NCBI GenBank assembly: GCA_965278965.1
Contig: OZ257127.1
Coordinates: forward strand, 124,001-188,000
Length of the DNA: 64,000 nucleotides
From: UBA10649 sp965278965
Lineage (GTDB): Bacteria; Actinomycetota; Actinomycetes; S36-B12
Reading direction: 5' to 3'
The notes below the pieces were generated by a model. The model saw nothing but the letters and a program-made list of their open reading frames with translations, did not search any database and was not told the origin of the DNA. Shown here piece after piece: positions 8,533-16,932 of this stretch; position 1 is the stretch's first letter; the number at the start of each line of letters is the position of its first letter. Both the position numbers and the translations under genes were made by a program.

Positions 8533-9636
8533 ATGCGCATCGGCGACTTCGCGGGGCGGCTCGAGGCCGTCCACCGGGCCGCATCGGTCCACCAGATCCA
8601 CGGCGTGCTCGTCACGCCGGGACCGGACCTGCTGTACCTGACCGGCTACGACGCGAAGCCCCTGGAGCGACTGACCTGCCTGGTCGTGCGGGCCGACGGC
8701 GAGCCCGTCCTCGTTGTGCCCGGACTCGAGCGTCTGGCCGCCCTTGCCAGCCCCATCGGCGACCTCGGGGTCGAGGTCGTCGCCTGGGGGGAGCTCGACG
8801 ACCCGTACGCCGTCGTCGCCCGCCTGCTCGGCACCGACGGCGTCGTTGCCGTCGACAACCACATGTGGGCCGAGAAGGTGCTGGCGCTGCGGGCCGCGAT
8901 GCCCAACGCCGCGCAGGTGCTCGCCGGGCCGCTCATCAGCCCCTTGCGCATGCTCAAGGACGACGCGGAGGTCGCCGCCCTGGTCGAGGCGGGCGCCGCC
9001 ATCGACCGGGTGCACGCCCAGGTGGATGGGCTCCTCGTCGCCGGCCGCACGGAGCGCGAGATCGGTGCCGACATCGCCGACCTGATCCTCGCCGAGGGGC
9101 ACGCGTCCGTCGACTTCGTCATCGTCGGCAGCGGCCCCAACGGCGCCAGCCCCCACCACGAGGTCTCCGACCGCGTCCTCGAGCGCGGCGACGTCGTGGT
9201 CGTCGACATCGGCGGGACCATGCCCAGCGGCTACTGCAGCGACTGCACCCGCACGTACGCGCTCGGCGAGCCGGGCGAGGACTTCCTGGCCGCCTATGCC
9301 GCGCTCGAGCAGGCGCAGGCCGCTGGTGTCGCGCACGTGCGCGCCGGGGTCACGTGCGAGAGCGTCGACGAGACGACCCGGGGCGTGCTCGCCGACGCCG
9401 GCTACGCCGACCTGTTCATCCACCGGACCGGGCACGGCATCGGGCTGGAGACGCACGAGGACCCGTACATCGTCGCCGGGAACGACCTGGCACTCGAGCC
9501 GGGGATGGCGTTCAGCGTGGAGCCCGGCTTCTACGTCGAAGGACGACACGGCGCGCGGATCGAGGACATCGTCATCGCGACGGACGACGGAGCCGTCGTG
9601 GCGAACACCCGGCCGCGCGCGCTGCAGGTCGTGTGA
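8533..9636 (+). CDS. M24 family Xaa-Pro aminopeptidase/dipeptidase
   Basis: A 367-aa metallopeptidase with an N-terminal creatinase-like domain and a C-terminal pita-bread domain. Dimetal ligands are visible: Asp in VDIGGTM and DCTRTY, His in HRTGHGIGLETHE, Glu in VEPGFYVE and ARIEDIVI. It probably cleaves Xaa-Pro di- or oligopeptides in the cytoplasm. ATG 8533 was chosen because the domain begins there and GGAGCGG lies just upstream. It is divergent from the exonuclease gene across 84 nt and overlaps the next gene by one base in TGATG. Confidence 0.9.
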   Translation: MRIGDFAGRLEAVHRAASVHQIHGVLVTPGPDLLYLTGYDAKPLERLTCLVVRADGEPVLVVPGLERLAALASPIGDLGVEVVAWGELDDPYAVVARLLGTDGVVAVDNHMWAEKVLALRAAMPNAAQVLAGPLISPLRMLKDDAEVAALVEAGAAIDRVHAQVDGLLVAGRTEREIGADIADLILAEGHASVDFVIVGSGPNGASPHHEVSDRVLERGDVVVVDIGGTMPSGYCSDCTRTYALGEPGEDFLAAYAALEQAQAAGVAHVRAGVTCESVDETTRGVLADAGYADLFIHRTGHGIGLETHEDPYIVAGNDLALEPGMAFSVEPGFYVEGRHGARIEDIVIATDDGAVVANTRPRALQVV

Positions 9637-10820
9637 TGGCGTACCTCTGGGACGGTGCCTCCGTCACGCGGCTGCTGCCCACGCCGGAGGCCGTCGACCT
9701 GCTCGCGCTCGTGGAGGAGTTCGCCGCGGCCGAGCTCGCACCGTTCGCGGCGGAGGCCGAGGCGGCCGCGCAGTTCCCGCGCGAACGGCTTCGCGCCCTC
9801 GGCGGACTGGGACTCCTCGGCCTGCCCTACGCCGAGGAGCTCGGCGGCGGTGACCAGCCATCCGAGGTGTACCTCCAAGCACTGGAAGAGGTTGCCCGGG
9901 CCTGGCTCGCGGTCGGCGTCAGCGTCAGCGTCCACTGGCTGTCGTGCTTCCCGCTGGTGACGCACGGCACGGCGGAGCAGCAGCGCCGGTGGCTGCCGGA
10001 CCTGCTCGGGGGAGACCTCATCGGCGGGTACTGCCTGTCCGAGCCGCAGTCCGGCTCGGACGCCGCGTCGCTCACGACGCGTGCCGACCGCACCGGTGAC
10101 GACTACGTCATCACCGGCACGAAGGCGTGGATCACCCACGGGGGCCGGGCCGACTCGTACGCCCTCATGGCACGCACATCAGACGACGGCGCGCGGGGCA
10201 TCACCTGCCTGCACCTGCCCGGTGACGCCGCCGGCCTGAGCGCGGCGCCCGAGGAGCACAAGATGGGGGCGATGAGCTCGCCGACGGCGCAGCTGCACCT
10301 CGACGCCGTGCGCCTGCCCGCCGACCACCGGATCGGGGCGGAGGGCGCCGGCTTCCCGATCGCCCTCGCCGCCCTCGACGCCGGCCGGCTGGGTATCGCC
10401 GCATGCGCGGTCGGGCTGGCCCAGGCGGCGCTCGACGCCGCGGTGGCGTACGCGGGCGAGCGGCGGCAGTTCGGCCGCCCGATCGCGGAGTTCCAGGGGC
10501 TGTCGTTCCTACTGGCCGACATGGCGACGTCCGTCGCCGCTGCTCGGGCCTTGTACGTCGACGCCGCGCGCCGACGGGACGCCGGCCTGCCGTTCGGGAC
10601 GCTCGCAGCGATGGCGAAGCTCACGGCGACCGACGCCGCGATGCGGGTGACGACCGACGCCGTCCAGGTGCTCGGCGGCGCCGGATACACCGTCGACTTC
10701 CCGCTGGAGCGGTACTTCCGCGAGGCGAAGGTCCTGCAGATCGTGGAGGGGACGAACCAGGTGCAGCGCATGGTGATCGGACGCGCGCTGGGCCGTCGGG
10801 GATCGCGCGAGGGCTCGTGA
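9636..10820 (+). CDS. Acyl-CoA dehydrogenase family protein
   Basis: A 394-aa flavoprotein with the acyl-CoA dehydrogenase signatures GGYCLSEPQSGSD (FAD/substrate loop), ITGTKAWITHGG, and the C-terminal EGTNQVQRMVIGRAL segment, whose Glu is the usual catalytic base. It would catalyse alpha,beta-desaturation of an acyl-CoA in the cytoplasm, passing electrons to ETF. It is coupled to the upstream peptidase by TGATG and to the downstream amidohydrolase by GTGA, so the three genes look co-transcribed, though no common pathway is obvious. Chain-length preference cannot be read. Confidence 0.9.
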   Translation: MAYLWDGASVTRLLPTPEAVDLLALVEEFAAAELAPFAAEAEAAAQFPRERLRALGGLGLLGLPYAEELGGGDQPSEVYLQALEEVARAWLAVGVSVSVHWLSCFPLVTHGTAEQQRRWLPDLLGGDLIGGYCLSEPQSGSDAASLTTRADRTGDDYVITGTKAWITHGGRADSYALMARTSDDGARGITCLHLPGDAAGLSAAPEEHKMGAMSSPTAQLHLDAVRLPADHRIGAEGAGFPIALAALDAGRLGIAACAVGLAQAALDAAVAYAGERRQFGRPIAEFQGLSFLLADMATSVAAARALYVDAARRRDAGLPFGTLAAMAKLTATDAAMRVTTDAVQVLGGAGYTVDFPLERYFREAKVLQIVEGTNQVQRMVIGRALGRRGSREGS

Positions 10821-12466
10821 GCGCACCCGCTTGGGCGCGCGGCGAGCGCGTGCTGCTCGTCGGCGGCACCATCCACTCGCCGGCCAGCCCGTTCGCGACA
10901 GCGATGCTCATCGACGACGGTGTCGTCGCGTGGCTCGGGGAGGACTCTGCCGCCCACGCGTACCGGGATGTTGCTCAGCGGGTCGTCCACCTCGACGGCG
11001 CGCTCGTGACCCCCGGCTTCGTCGACGCTCACGTTCACGCCACCAGCACCGGCCTCACGCTCGGCGGCCTCGACCTCACCGGCGCCCGCTCACTGTCCGA
11101 GGCCCTCGACGCGGTAGCCGCGTTCGTTCGTGCGCACCCCGGAGAGGCCGTCGTCGGGCACGGCTGGGACCAAACCGACTGGCCCGAGCGCCGAACCGCG
11201 ACGCGCGCCGAGGTCGACCGCGCCGCCGGTGGAGCGCGCGTCTACCTGAGCCGCATCGACGTGCACTCGGCGCTGGTGTCCACCGCGCTCATCGAGGTCG
11301 TCCCCGGGGTCACGGACCTGGCCGGCTTCGACGCCGACGGCCCGCTGACGCGGCAGGCTCACCACGCCGTGCGGGAGGCCGTGCTCGCCGGAGTGGTGCC
11401 CGGTGTCCGTGCTGACGCGCAACGGCGCACGCGCATGCACGCGGCGGCCCACGGCGTCGTCGCTCTGCACGAGATGGCCGGCCCGTCCATCAGCAGCGGC
11501 GACGACCTCGCCGGTTTGCTCGCTCTCGCCGCGCACGAGCCGGGCCCGCTCGTCATCGGCTACTGGGGCCAGACGGCTGCCGACGGCGGGATCGAGGCCG
11601 CGCGGGCACTCGGGGCGGCTGGCGTGGCCGGCGACCTGTTCGTCGACGGCTCCCTCGGCTCGCACACGGCCTGGCTCGCCGAGGGCTACGCCGACGCCAC
11701 GGACGAGCAGGGCCAGCCGTACCTCGACTCCGACCAGATCCGCGACCACCTCGTCGCAGCCACACGGGCCGGGCTGCCCGCGGGATTCCACGTCATCGGC
11801 GACGCCGCGTGCGCCGCCGTCGCCGTCGGGCTGACGCGGGCGGCGGCCGAGGTCGGCTCCGAGGCCCTGCGCATGGCCGGGCATCGCCTTGAGCACGCTG
11901 AGATGCTCTCCGCCGCCCACGCCGCCACCTGCATCGAGCAAGGCGTCGCGCTCAGCATGCAGCCGATGTTCGACGCGCTGTGGGGCGGCCCGGACGGGAT
12001 GTACGCCCAACGGCTCGGCGCGGACCGGGCCGAGCGGCTCAACCGTTTCGGCGACCTGGTCACCGCCGGAGCGGTCCTCGCGTTCGGCTCCGACGCCCCC
12101 GTCACGCCGATCGGGCCGTGGGCCGCCGTGCGAGCCGCTGTGCTGCATCGCACGCCGGGCGCGGGGCTCACCGGGCGCGCCGCCTTCTCCGCTCACACGC
12201 GCGGGGGCTGGCGAGCCGCTGGCCAACCCGGTACCGGCGTGCTCGCGCCCGGAGCGCCGGCGCACGTAGCGATCTGGGCGGCTGGCCGCACGGTCGTCCA
12301 AGCCCCCGACGCGCGCGTGGCCGGCTGGTCGACGGACCCGCGGTCGGGCACGCCGGAGCTGCCCGAGCTCGGGGCCGACCTGCCGCTGCCGACCTGCCTG
12401 CGCACGATGGTCCACGGGGTCGTCGTGCACGACACGGGCGTGCTCGTCGACGAGCTCGTCCGGTGA
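10817..12466 (+). CDS. Amidohydrolase family 3 (YtcJ-like) metal-dependent hydrolase
   Basis: A 549-aa protein with the TIM-barrel amidohydrolase hallmarks: FVDAHVH near residue 73 (first metal His pair), a central DGSLGSHTAWL segment, HVIGDAA, GHRLEHAEM (later metal His) and FGSDAPVTP (catalytic Asp), then a small C-terminal beta domain. Members of this subfamily hydrolyse N-substituted or cyclic amides; the substrate is unknown. The GTG start at 10817 overlaps the acyl-CoA dehydrogenase stop, and the gene overlaps lnt by 4 nt. Confidence 0.85.
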   Translation: MSAPAWARGERVLLVGGTIHSPASPFATAMLIDDGVVAWLGEDSAAHAYRDVAQRVVHLDGALVTPGFVDAHVHATSTGLTLGGLDLTGARSLSEALDAVAAFVRAHPGEAVVGHGWDQTDWPERRTATRAEVDRAAGGARVYLSRIDVHSALVSTALIEVVPGVTDLAGFDADGPLTRQAHHAVREAVLAGVVPGVRADAQRRTRMHAAAHGVVALHEMAGPSISSGDDLAGLLALAAHEPGPLVIGYWGQTAADGGIEAARALGAAGVAGDLFVDGSLGSHTAWLAEGYADATDEQGQPYLDSDQIRDHLVAATRAGLPAGFHVIGDAACAAVAVGLTRAAAEVGSEALRMAGHRLEHAEMLSAAHAATCIEQGVALSMQPMFDALWGGPDGMYAQRLGADRAERLNRFGDLVTAGAVLAFGSDAPVTPIGPWAAVRAAVLHRTPGAGLTGRAAFSAHTRGGWRAAGQPGTGVLAPGAPAHVAIWAAGRTVVQAPDARVAGWSTDPRSGTPELPELGADLPLPTCLRTMVHGVVVHDTGVLVDELVR

Positions 12467-13995
12467 GCGGCGGACCCGCGCCGGCGGTCCGCCTCCCCGT
12501 CGCGCTCGTGCTCGCGGCGCTCGGCGGGATCGCGCTGTGGATGGCGTTCCCGCCCGTGGGCGCCGGCTGGGCGGCCGTGGTCGGCGTCGGGCTGCTCGCC
12601 GTTGCCGCGTGGCGCGCCTCCGTACGACGCGGCCTGCTGGTCGGTCTGATCACGGGGCTGACGTTCTTCTTCCCGCTGCTGGAGTGGATGCGCGTCATCG
12701 GCTCGGACGCGTGGACGGGGCTCGCGCTCATCTGTGCGGCGTGGCTGGCCCTGTCCGGAGCCGCCATGGCGCTGGTCACCCGCCTTCCCGCGGCTCCGGT
12801 GTGGGTGGCCGGTGTCTGGGTGCTCCAGGAGGGCCTTCGCTCGCGGATCCCCCTCGGCGGCTTCCCGTGGGGCACCCTCGGGTTCGGGCAGCCGGACACG
12901 GCCTTCGGTGGCTGGGCCTGGCTGGCGGGCATCCCGATGACGACCGCCGCGGTGGCGCTGGTCGGTGCCGCGCTCGCGCAGGCCGTCGTGCTGCTCCGGC
13001 AGCGACCCGTCGCCTGGCGTCCGCTGGTCACCTGGGTCGTCGCCGCCGTCGTCGTCACAATCGTCCCGCTCGTCGCCGTGCCGATCGGTCGCGCGGACCC
13101 GACCAGCACGGCGGTCGTCGCTCTCGTCCAGGGCGGCACGCCGCAGGTCGGGATGGGTGCGATGGACGTGCGCCGGGCCGTCCTGGACAACCACGTGCGG
13201 CAGACGATGCTCCTGGCCCAGGCGATCGAGGCGGGCGACGCGCCGCGGCCGGCGTTCGTGCTGTGGCCGGAGAACTCCTCCGACATCGACCTGTTCGCCG
13301 ACACCTCGGCCGCGGCCGAGGTCACCACGGCGGCCCGGGCCGTGGGCGTGCCGATCCTCGTCGGCGTCGTCACGGCGGTGCCCGGCCGGACGGACGCGGT
13401 GTGGAACGCCGGCGTCGTCTGGGACCCGGAGCAGGGACCGACGCAGATGTACAAGAAGACGCACCCCGTGCCGTTCGGGGAGTACGTCCCGTTCCGCAGC
13501 CTGCTCACCCGGTTCATCGACCGGCTCGACCGCGTCCCGCGCGACTACCTCGCCGGTGACACGCCGGGCAACCTGCAGATCGGCGGGATCGACGTCGGCG
13601 ATGTCATCTGCTTCGAGATCGCCTACAGCAACGTGGTCGACGCGGTCGTCGACGGCGGTGCCCGGCTCATCACCGTGCAGACGAACAATGCGACCTACGG
13701 CGGGACGAGCCAGCCGGCACAGCAGCTGCAGATCTCGCGCATCCGCGCGATCGAGACCGGGCGCACGGTGCTCGTCGCCGCGACCTCGGGAATCTCCGCC
13801 GTCATCGAGGCCGACGGCTCGGTGACGGCGAGCCTGGGGGAGACGCAGGAGGGTTGGCTGGACCCCACCGTCTCGCTTTACGACACGAGGACGCCGTCCA
13901 CCGTGGTCGGCGCCGCGCTGGAGGTCGCGGTCGCGCTCGCCGCGGCCGGTGCGATCGTCGTCGCCGCGATCGGTGCGCGGCGGGCGATCACCTAG
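12463..13995 (+). CDS. lnt: Apolipoprotein N-acyltransferase
   Basis: A 510-aa membrane enzyme with about seven hydrophobic segments, most in the first 200 residues, and a periplasmic nitrilase-like domain (about 215-470). The catalytic triad is recognisable as Glu in LWPENSSD, Lys in MYKKTHPVPFGEYVPFR and Cys in VICFEIAYSN. It would transfer an acyl chain to the N-terminal Cys of lipoproteins. In mycobacteria this domain is fused to Ppm1; here ppm is a separate gene 9 nt downstream. The GTG start overlaps the preceding stop. Confidence 0.93.
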   Translation: MSGGPAPAVRLPVALVLAALGGIALWMAFPPVGAGWAAVVGVGLLAVAAWRASVRRGLLVGLITGLTFFFPLLEWMRVIGSDAWTGLALICAAWLALSGAAMALVTRLPAAPVWVAGVWVLQEGLRSRIPLGGFPWGTLGFGQPDTAFGGWAWLAGIPMTTAAVALVGAALAQAVVLLRQRPVAWRPLVTWVVAAVVVTIVPLVAVPIGRADPTSTAVVALVQGGTPQVGMGAMDVRRAVLDNHVRQTMLLAQAIEAGDAPRPAFVLWPENSSDIDLFADTSAAAEVTTAARAVGVPILVGVVTAVPGRTDAVWNAGVVWDPEQGPTQMYKKTHPVPFGEYVPFRSLLTRFIDRLDRVPRDYLAGDTPGNLQIGGIDVGDVICFEIAYSNVVDAVVDGGARLITVQTNNATYGGTSQPAQQLQISRIRAIETGRTVLVAATSGISAVIEADGSVTASLGETQEGWLDPTVSLYDTRTPSTVVGAALEVAVALAAAGAIVVAAIGARRAIT

Positions 13996-13998
13996 GCT
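13993..13998 (+). promoter_or_regulatory. -10-like element for ppm (leaderless)
   Basis: TAGGCT lies exactly 6 nt before the GTG at 14005 and overlaps the end of lnt. The same TAGGCT/6-nt arrangement occurs before the SURF1 gene. No -35 element was recognised. Confidence 0.4.
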
Positions 13999-14004
13999 GG
14001 CCCG

Positions 14005-14784
14005 GTGTCGACCGCATCCTTCGCCGACCTCGGCCGGATCGTCGTGATCATCCCGACGTTCAACGAGATCGAGAACCTGCCGATCATCGCCGGCCGTGTG
14101 CGTGCGGCCGTGCCCGAGGCCGACATCCTCGTCGCCGACGACAACTCCCCGGACGGGACCGGCCGCGCCGCAGACGAGCTCGCTGCCGCCGACGACCACG
14201 TCCACGTCATGCACCGGCTCGGCAAGGAAGGGCTCGGCGCGGCCTATCTCGCCGGCTTCGCGTGGGCACTGCAAGCCGGGTACGACGTCGTCGTGGAGAT
14301 GGATGCCGACGGCTCGCACCAGCCCGAGCAGCTGCCGCGGCTGCTCGACGCGCTCCGCGACGCCGACGTCGTGCTCGGCTCGCGATGGGTCCCGGGGGGC
14401 TCGACGGTCAACTGGCCTCGCAGCCGCCAGCTGATCTCCCAGGGCGGCAGTCTCTACTCGCGCATGCTGCTGGGCGTCCCGATCCGCGACATCACCGGCG
14501 GCTACCGGGCCTTCCGCGCCGAGACGCTGCGCAAGCTGGACCTGCACGAGGTGGCCTCGCAGGGCTACTGCTTCCAGGTCGACCTCGCCTGGCGGGCGAT
14601 GCAGCGCGGCATGAAGGTCCGAGAGGTGCCGATCACGTTCGTCGAGCGGACCCGCGGCGCCAGCAAGATGAGCCGCAAGATCGTGTTCGAGGCGCTGTGG
14701 CGGGTGACCGCCTGGGGGGTCGACGACAAGGTGACGCGCATGCGGGCACGTAGCCTCGCGCGCCGGGCGAGCGGGCGGTCATGA
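14005..14784 (+). CDS. Polyprenol monophosphomannose synthase (Ppm1/DPM1-like)
   Basis: A 259-aa GT-A fold family 2 glycosyltransferase with VIIPTFNEIENLP at the N-terminus, the nucleotide-binding VADDNSPDGTG and the DXD-containing EMDADGSHQP (about residue 95). There is no membrane domain, as in DPM1 catalytic subunits. It transfers mannose from GDP-mannose to polyprenyl phosphate, the donor for lipoglycan and protein mannosylation outside the membrane. Its position beside lnt mirrors the fused Ppm1 of mycobacteria, so the two proteins may cooperate. It overlaps fxsA by 4 nt (ATGA). Confidence 0.92.
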   Translation: MSTASFADLGRIVVIIPTFNEIENLPIIAGRVRAAVPEADILVADDNSPDGTGRAADELAAADDHVHVMHRLGKEGLGAAYLAGFAWALQAGYDVVVEMDADGSHQPEQLPRLLDALRDADVVLGSRWVPGGSTVNWPRSRQLISQGGSLYSRMLLGVPIRDITGGYRAFRAETLRKLDLHEVASQGYCFQVDLAWRAMQRGMKVREVPITFVERTRGASKMSRKIVFEALWRVTAWGVDDKVTRMRARSLARRASGRS

Positions 14785-15269
14785 GCCTGCGGGCACGGCT
14801 GCTGGTCTTCGGCTACCCGCTGCTCGAGGTCGCGACCGCGTACCTCGTCGCGCTGTGGATCGGCTGGGGCTGGATGCTGCTGCTCCTGCTCGCCGGCATC
14901 CCCGCCGGGTTCGCCGTGATGCGGAACGCGGGGGACTCGGCGATGCGCGACCTGCGGGCCGCTTCGGCATCTGGCACGGTCGTCGAGCCGGGCCGGCACG
15001 CCACCGCGTTCGTCGCCGGCCTGCTCATCGCGATCCCCGGGTTCTGGACCGACCTCGCCGGCGTCCTGCTGCTCCTGCCCCCGACGCGGCGGCTGTTCTC
15101 GCGGCGGGCGCAGGGGTGGCTGGACGCCCGGGTCACGACGGTTCGGATGCCCGGCGTGCGCTACCCGGCCGGCGATGTGGTGCAGGGCACCGTGATCCAC
15201 CCCGAGAAGACCGAAGGCCCACCGGCGCCTCGCGCCGATGGGCCTGCCGGCCAGCTCCCGCCCGCGTAG
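14781..15269 (+). CDS. fxsA: FxsA family membrane protein
   Basis: A 162-aa protein with paired hydrophobic helices near residues 8-50, a second hydrophobic stretch (about 75-97), and the FxsA-like order of a short N-terminal helix hairpin, a MRNAGDSAMRDLRA loop and a PGFWTDLAGVLLLLPPTRRL segment. E. coli FxsA is known for relieving phage F exclusion by PifA; its normal role is unclear. The C-terminus is a soluble Pro/Ala-rich tail. ATG 14781 overlaps the ppm stop. The stop codon is inside a strong hairpin. Confidence 0.85.
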   Translation: MSLRARLLVFGYPLLEVATAYLVALWIGWGWMLLLLLAGIPAGFAVMRNAGDSAMRDLRAASASGTVVEPGRHATAFVAGLLIAIPGFWTDLAGVLLLLPPTRRLFSRRAQGWLDARVTTVRMPGVRYPAGDVVQGTVIHPEKTEGPPAPRADGPAGQLPPA

Positions 15270-15279
15270 CCGCGGGCGG
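15258..15279 (+). terminator. GC-rich hairpin at the fxsA stop codon
   Basis: A perfect 9-bp stem (CCGCCCGCG with CGCGGGCGG) has the loop TAGC, which contains the fxsA stop TAG. No U-tract follows. It lies between convergent fxsA and rbpA, so it may terminate from both sides. Confidence 0.5.
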
Positions 15280-15299
15280 CGATCCTCAGGCGGACGTCG

Positions 15300-15656
15300 T
15301 CAGGCCGACTTGGCCAGCGCCGTGAGCCCACGCTGCTCGTGCAGCAGGGCCAGCCGCTCGCGCAGCAGGTCCTCGAGCTCGGCGATCGTCCTCCGCTCAA
15401 GCAGCATGTCCCAGTGGCTGCGGATGTGCCGGGTGGGCTTGGCCTCCGGCGCGTCCACGTCCGGCCGCGTCGCGGTGTGGCCGCAGCGGCAGGTCCACTC
15501 GTAGGGGATCTCCTCGGCCTCGACCGAGAACGGCACCACCGTGCGGTGCCCCTGGGGGCACTCGTACGCCACGGCGAGCCGCTCGGCGGGGACGACGTGG
15601 GCGTCGGTCTCGTAGCTCAGGGCCCCCAGGCGGGTGCCGCGCATCGACTCGCTCAT
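15300..15656 (-). CDS. rbpA: RNA polymerase-binding protein RbpA
   Basis: A 118-aa protein with the RbpA pattern: N-terminal MRGTRLGALSYETD tail, a zinc-binding core (CPQGH, later CRCGH) with VPFSVEAEEIPYEW, and a C-terminal sigma-interaction helix (HWDMLLERRTIAELEDLL). RbpA stabilises the RNA polymerase/principal sigma open complex and is actinobacteria-specific. ATG 15656 has a GAAGGGAC RBS; an internal Met at codon 5 is a possible start. The gene is preceded by an ECF-sigma-like promoter. Its location beside ppm and fxsA parallels mycobacterial Rv2050/Rv2051c. Confidence 0.95.
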   Translation of the reverse strand: MSESMRGTRLGALSYETDAHVVPAERLAVAYECPQGHRTVVPFSVEAEEIPYEWTCRCGHTATRPDVDAPEAKPTRHIRSHWDMLLERRTIAELEDLLRERLALLHEQRGLTALAKSA

Positions 15657-15698
15657 GTTCTGTCCCTTCGTTGCGGTTCACCAGTGGTCAGCAGGTGT

Positions 15699-15726
15699 GA
15701 CGTACTTGTTATTCCACCCGGTTCCC
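15699..15726 (-). promoter_or_regulatory. Possible SigR/SigH-type promoter of rbpA
   Basis: On the minus strand GGGAAC (rc of 15721-15726) is followed after 18 nt by CGTC (rc of 15699-15702). The actinobacterial thiol-stress ECF sigma consensus is GGGAAT/C-N18-CGTT, so one core -10 base differs. Streptomyces rbpA is known to have a SigR-dependent promoter. The rest of the gap (15727-15840) holds only a weak CGGCCG hairpin (15763-15782). Confidence 0.5.
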
Positions 15727-15840
15727 AAGGTGACGCATGAGGCGTGTAAGGGTTTGGTAAGGCGGCCGCTGACCCCCGGCCGGACCTGGATTACGTCCGA
15801 TATCCGGAGATGCCGTACCGCTTTCGCCTACTGGATCCCC

Positions 15841-16932
15841 CTACTGACGGTGCCAGCGCAGGGACAGCGCGACGGCCGCCGCGCCCAGCAGCAGCCCCGC
15901 CAGCGCGAACCAGGCGGAGACCTCGACCGGCTGCGTCGTCGGCTCGATCCGTTCGGGCAGGTCGGCGAACACAGACGCGAGCTGCTCGGCGTCGCGCGCC
16001 TGGAAGTACTCACCGCCGGTCGTCGCCGCGACCTCCTGAAGGGTTGACTCGTCCATCCGCAGGAACCACCCGGTGCCCAGGCCGCCCGGTTCGTTGCCAC
16101 CGGCCGGCCCGGCGAAAGGATCGCGCTGGCCGCCGACGCCGAAGCTGGCGAACTCGCTGCCGCCCTGGTCCGGCGCGCAGATGAGGGCCGCCGGCTCGTC
16201 GGTGCCGAAACCGATCGTGTACACCCGGATGCCGCGGGCTGCCGCGACCTGCGCGGCCACCAGGGGATCGACCCCGCGCGTGTTCGCGCCGTCGGTCAGC
16301 AGCACGACGATGTCCGGCTGGTACGCCGGCTCCTGACCGGCCTCGGGCGACGGTGGGGCCGCCAGCTCCACGGTGCTTCGCGGGACCGCCGGGTTGACCT
16401 CGGCGATCGCGTCGACCGCCGACAAGATCGCGAGCCCGATCGCCGTGCCACGGGCCACGGTGAGGCGCTCGAGCGCCGTCCGCAGCCGCTGGGTGTCGTT
16501 GGTCGACGGGACCACGAGCGCGGCGAGCCCGCTGAAGGCCACCAGGCCCATGCGCGAGTCCTCGGACTGCGCGTCGACGAGCGCGGTCGCCGCCTGCTGG
16601 GCGACGGTCAGCCGGTTCGGGGGCACGTCCGTGTTGCACATCGACCCGGACACGTCGAGCGCGAGGATCAGCGAGGTCCGGTTCACCGGCACCGTGATCT
16701 CAGCGGTCGGCCGGGCGGCTGCGACCGCGAGGGCGACGAGCGCCGCCGCCATGAGAGCGACCGGGATGTGTCGACGCCACCGCGCCTGCCGGGGGACCGC
16801 ATCGCGGATGAGCGCCACGCTGGGCACCCGCACGGCCGTTCGACGGCGACGGCGCAGCTGCCACACGTGCAGGCCGACGAGGACCGGTGCGGCGAGCGCC
16901 AGGAGCAGCAGGAGTGGCCAGGCGAAGCTCAT
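15841..16932 (-). CDS. VWA domain membrane protein (BatA/BatB-like)
   Basis: A 363-aa protein with N-terminal membrane segments (about 3-22 and 52-72), a von Willebrand A domain with MIDAS motif LDVSGSM (about 87-93) and LLTDGANTRG, and a C-terminal helix (about 338-357). It is the last gene of a five-gene MoxR/DUF58/VWA operon of the type called Bat in Bacteroidetes. MoxR ATPases are thought to act with such metal-binding VWA proteins in protein maturation at the envelope. The ATG start overlaps the previous stop in TGATG. A Gly-rich insert (about 270-290) is unusual relative to the neighbouring VWA protein. Confidence 0.88.
   Translation of the reverse strand: MSFAWPLLLLLALAAPVLVGLHVWQLRRRRRTAVRVPSVALIRDAVPRQARWRRHIPVALMAAALVALAVAAARPTAEITVPVNRTSLILALDVSGSMCNTDVPPNRLTVAQQAATALVDAQSEDSRMGLVAFSGLAALVVPSTNDTQRLRTALERLTVARGTAIGLAILSAVDAIAEVNPAVPRSTVELAAPPSPEAGQEPAYQPDIVVLLTDGANTRGVDPLVAAQVAAARGIRVYTIGFGTDEPAALICAPDQGGSEFASFGVGGQRDPFAGPAGGNEPGGLGTGWFLRMDESTLQEVAATTGGEYFQARDAEQLASVFADLPERIEPTTQPVEVSAWFALAGLLLGAAAVALSLRWHRQ

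Noticed and set aside
12193..14547. A 784-codon antisense frame over lnt and ppm
   Set aside because: Same reason: sense genes have catalytic motifs; the antisense product has no domain.
15763..15782. CGGCCG hairpin as terminator of the VWA operon
   Set aside because: The stem is 6 bp of a self-palindrome with an 8-nt loop and no T-tract; mentioned only in the gap description.
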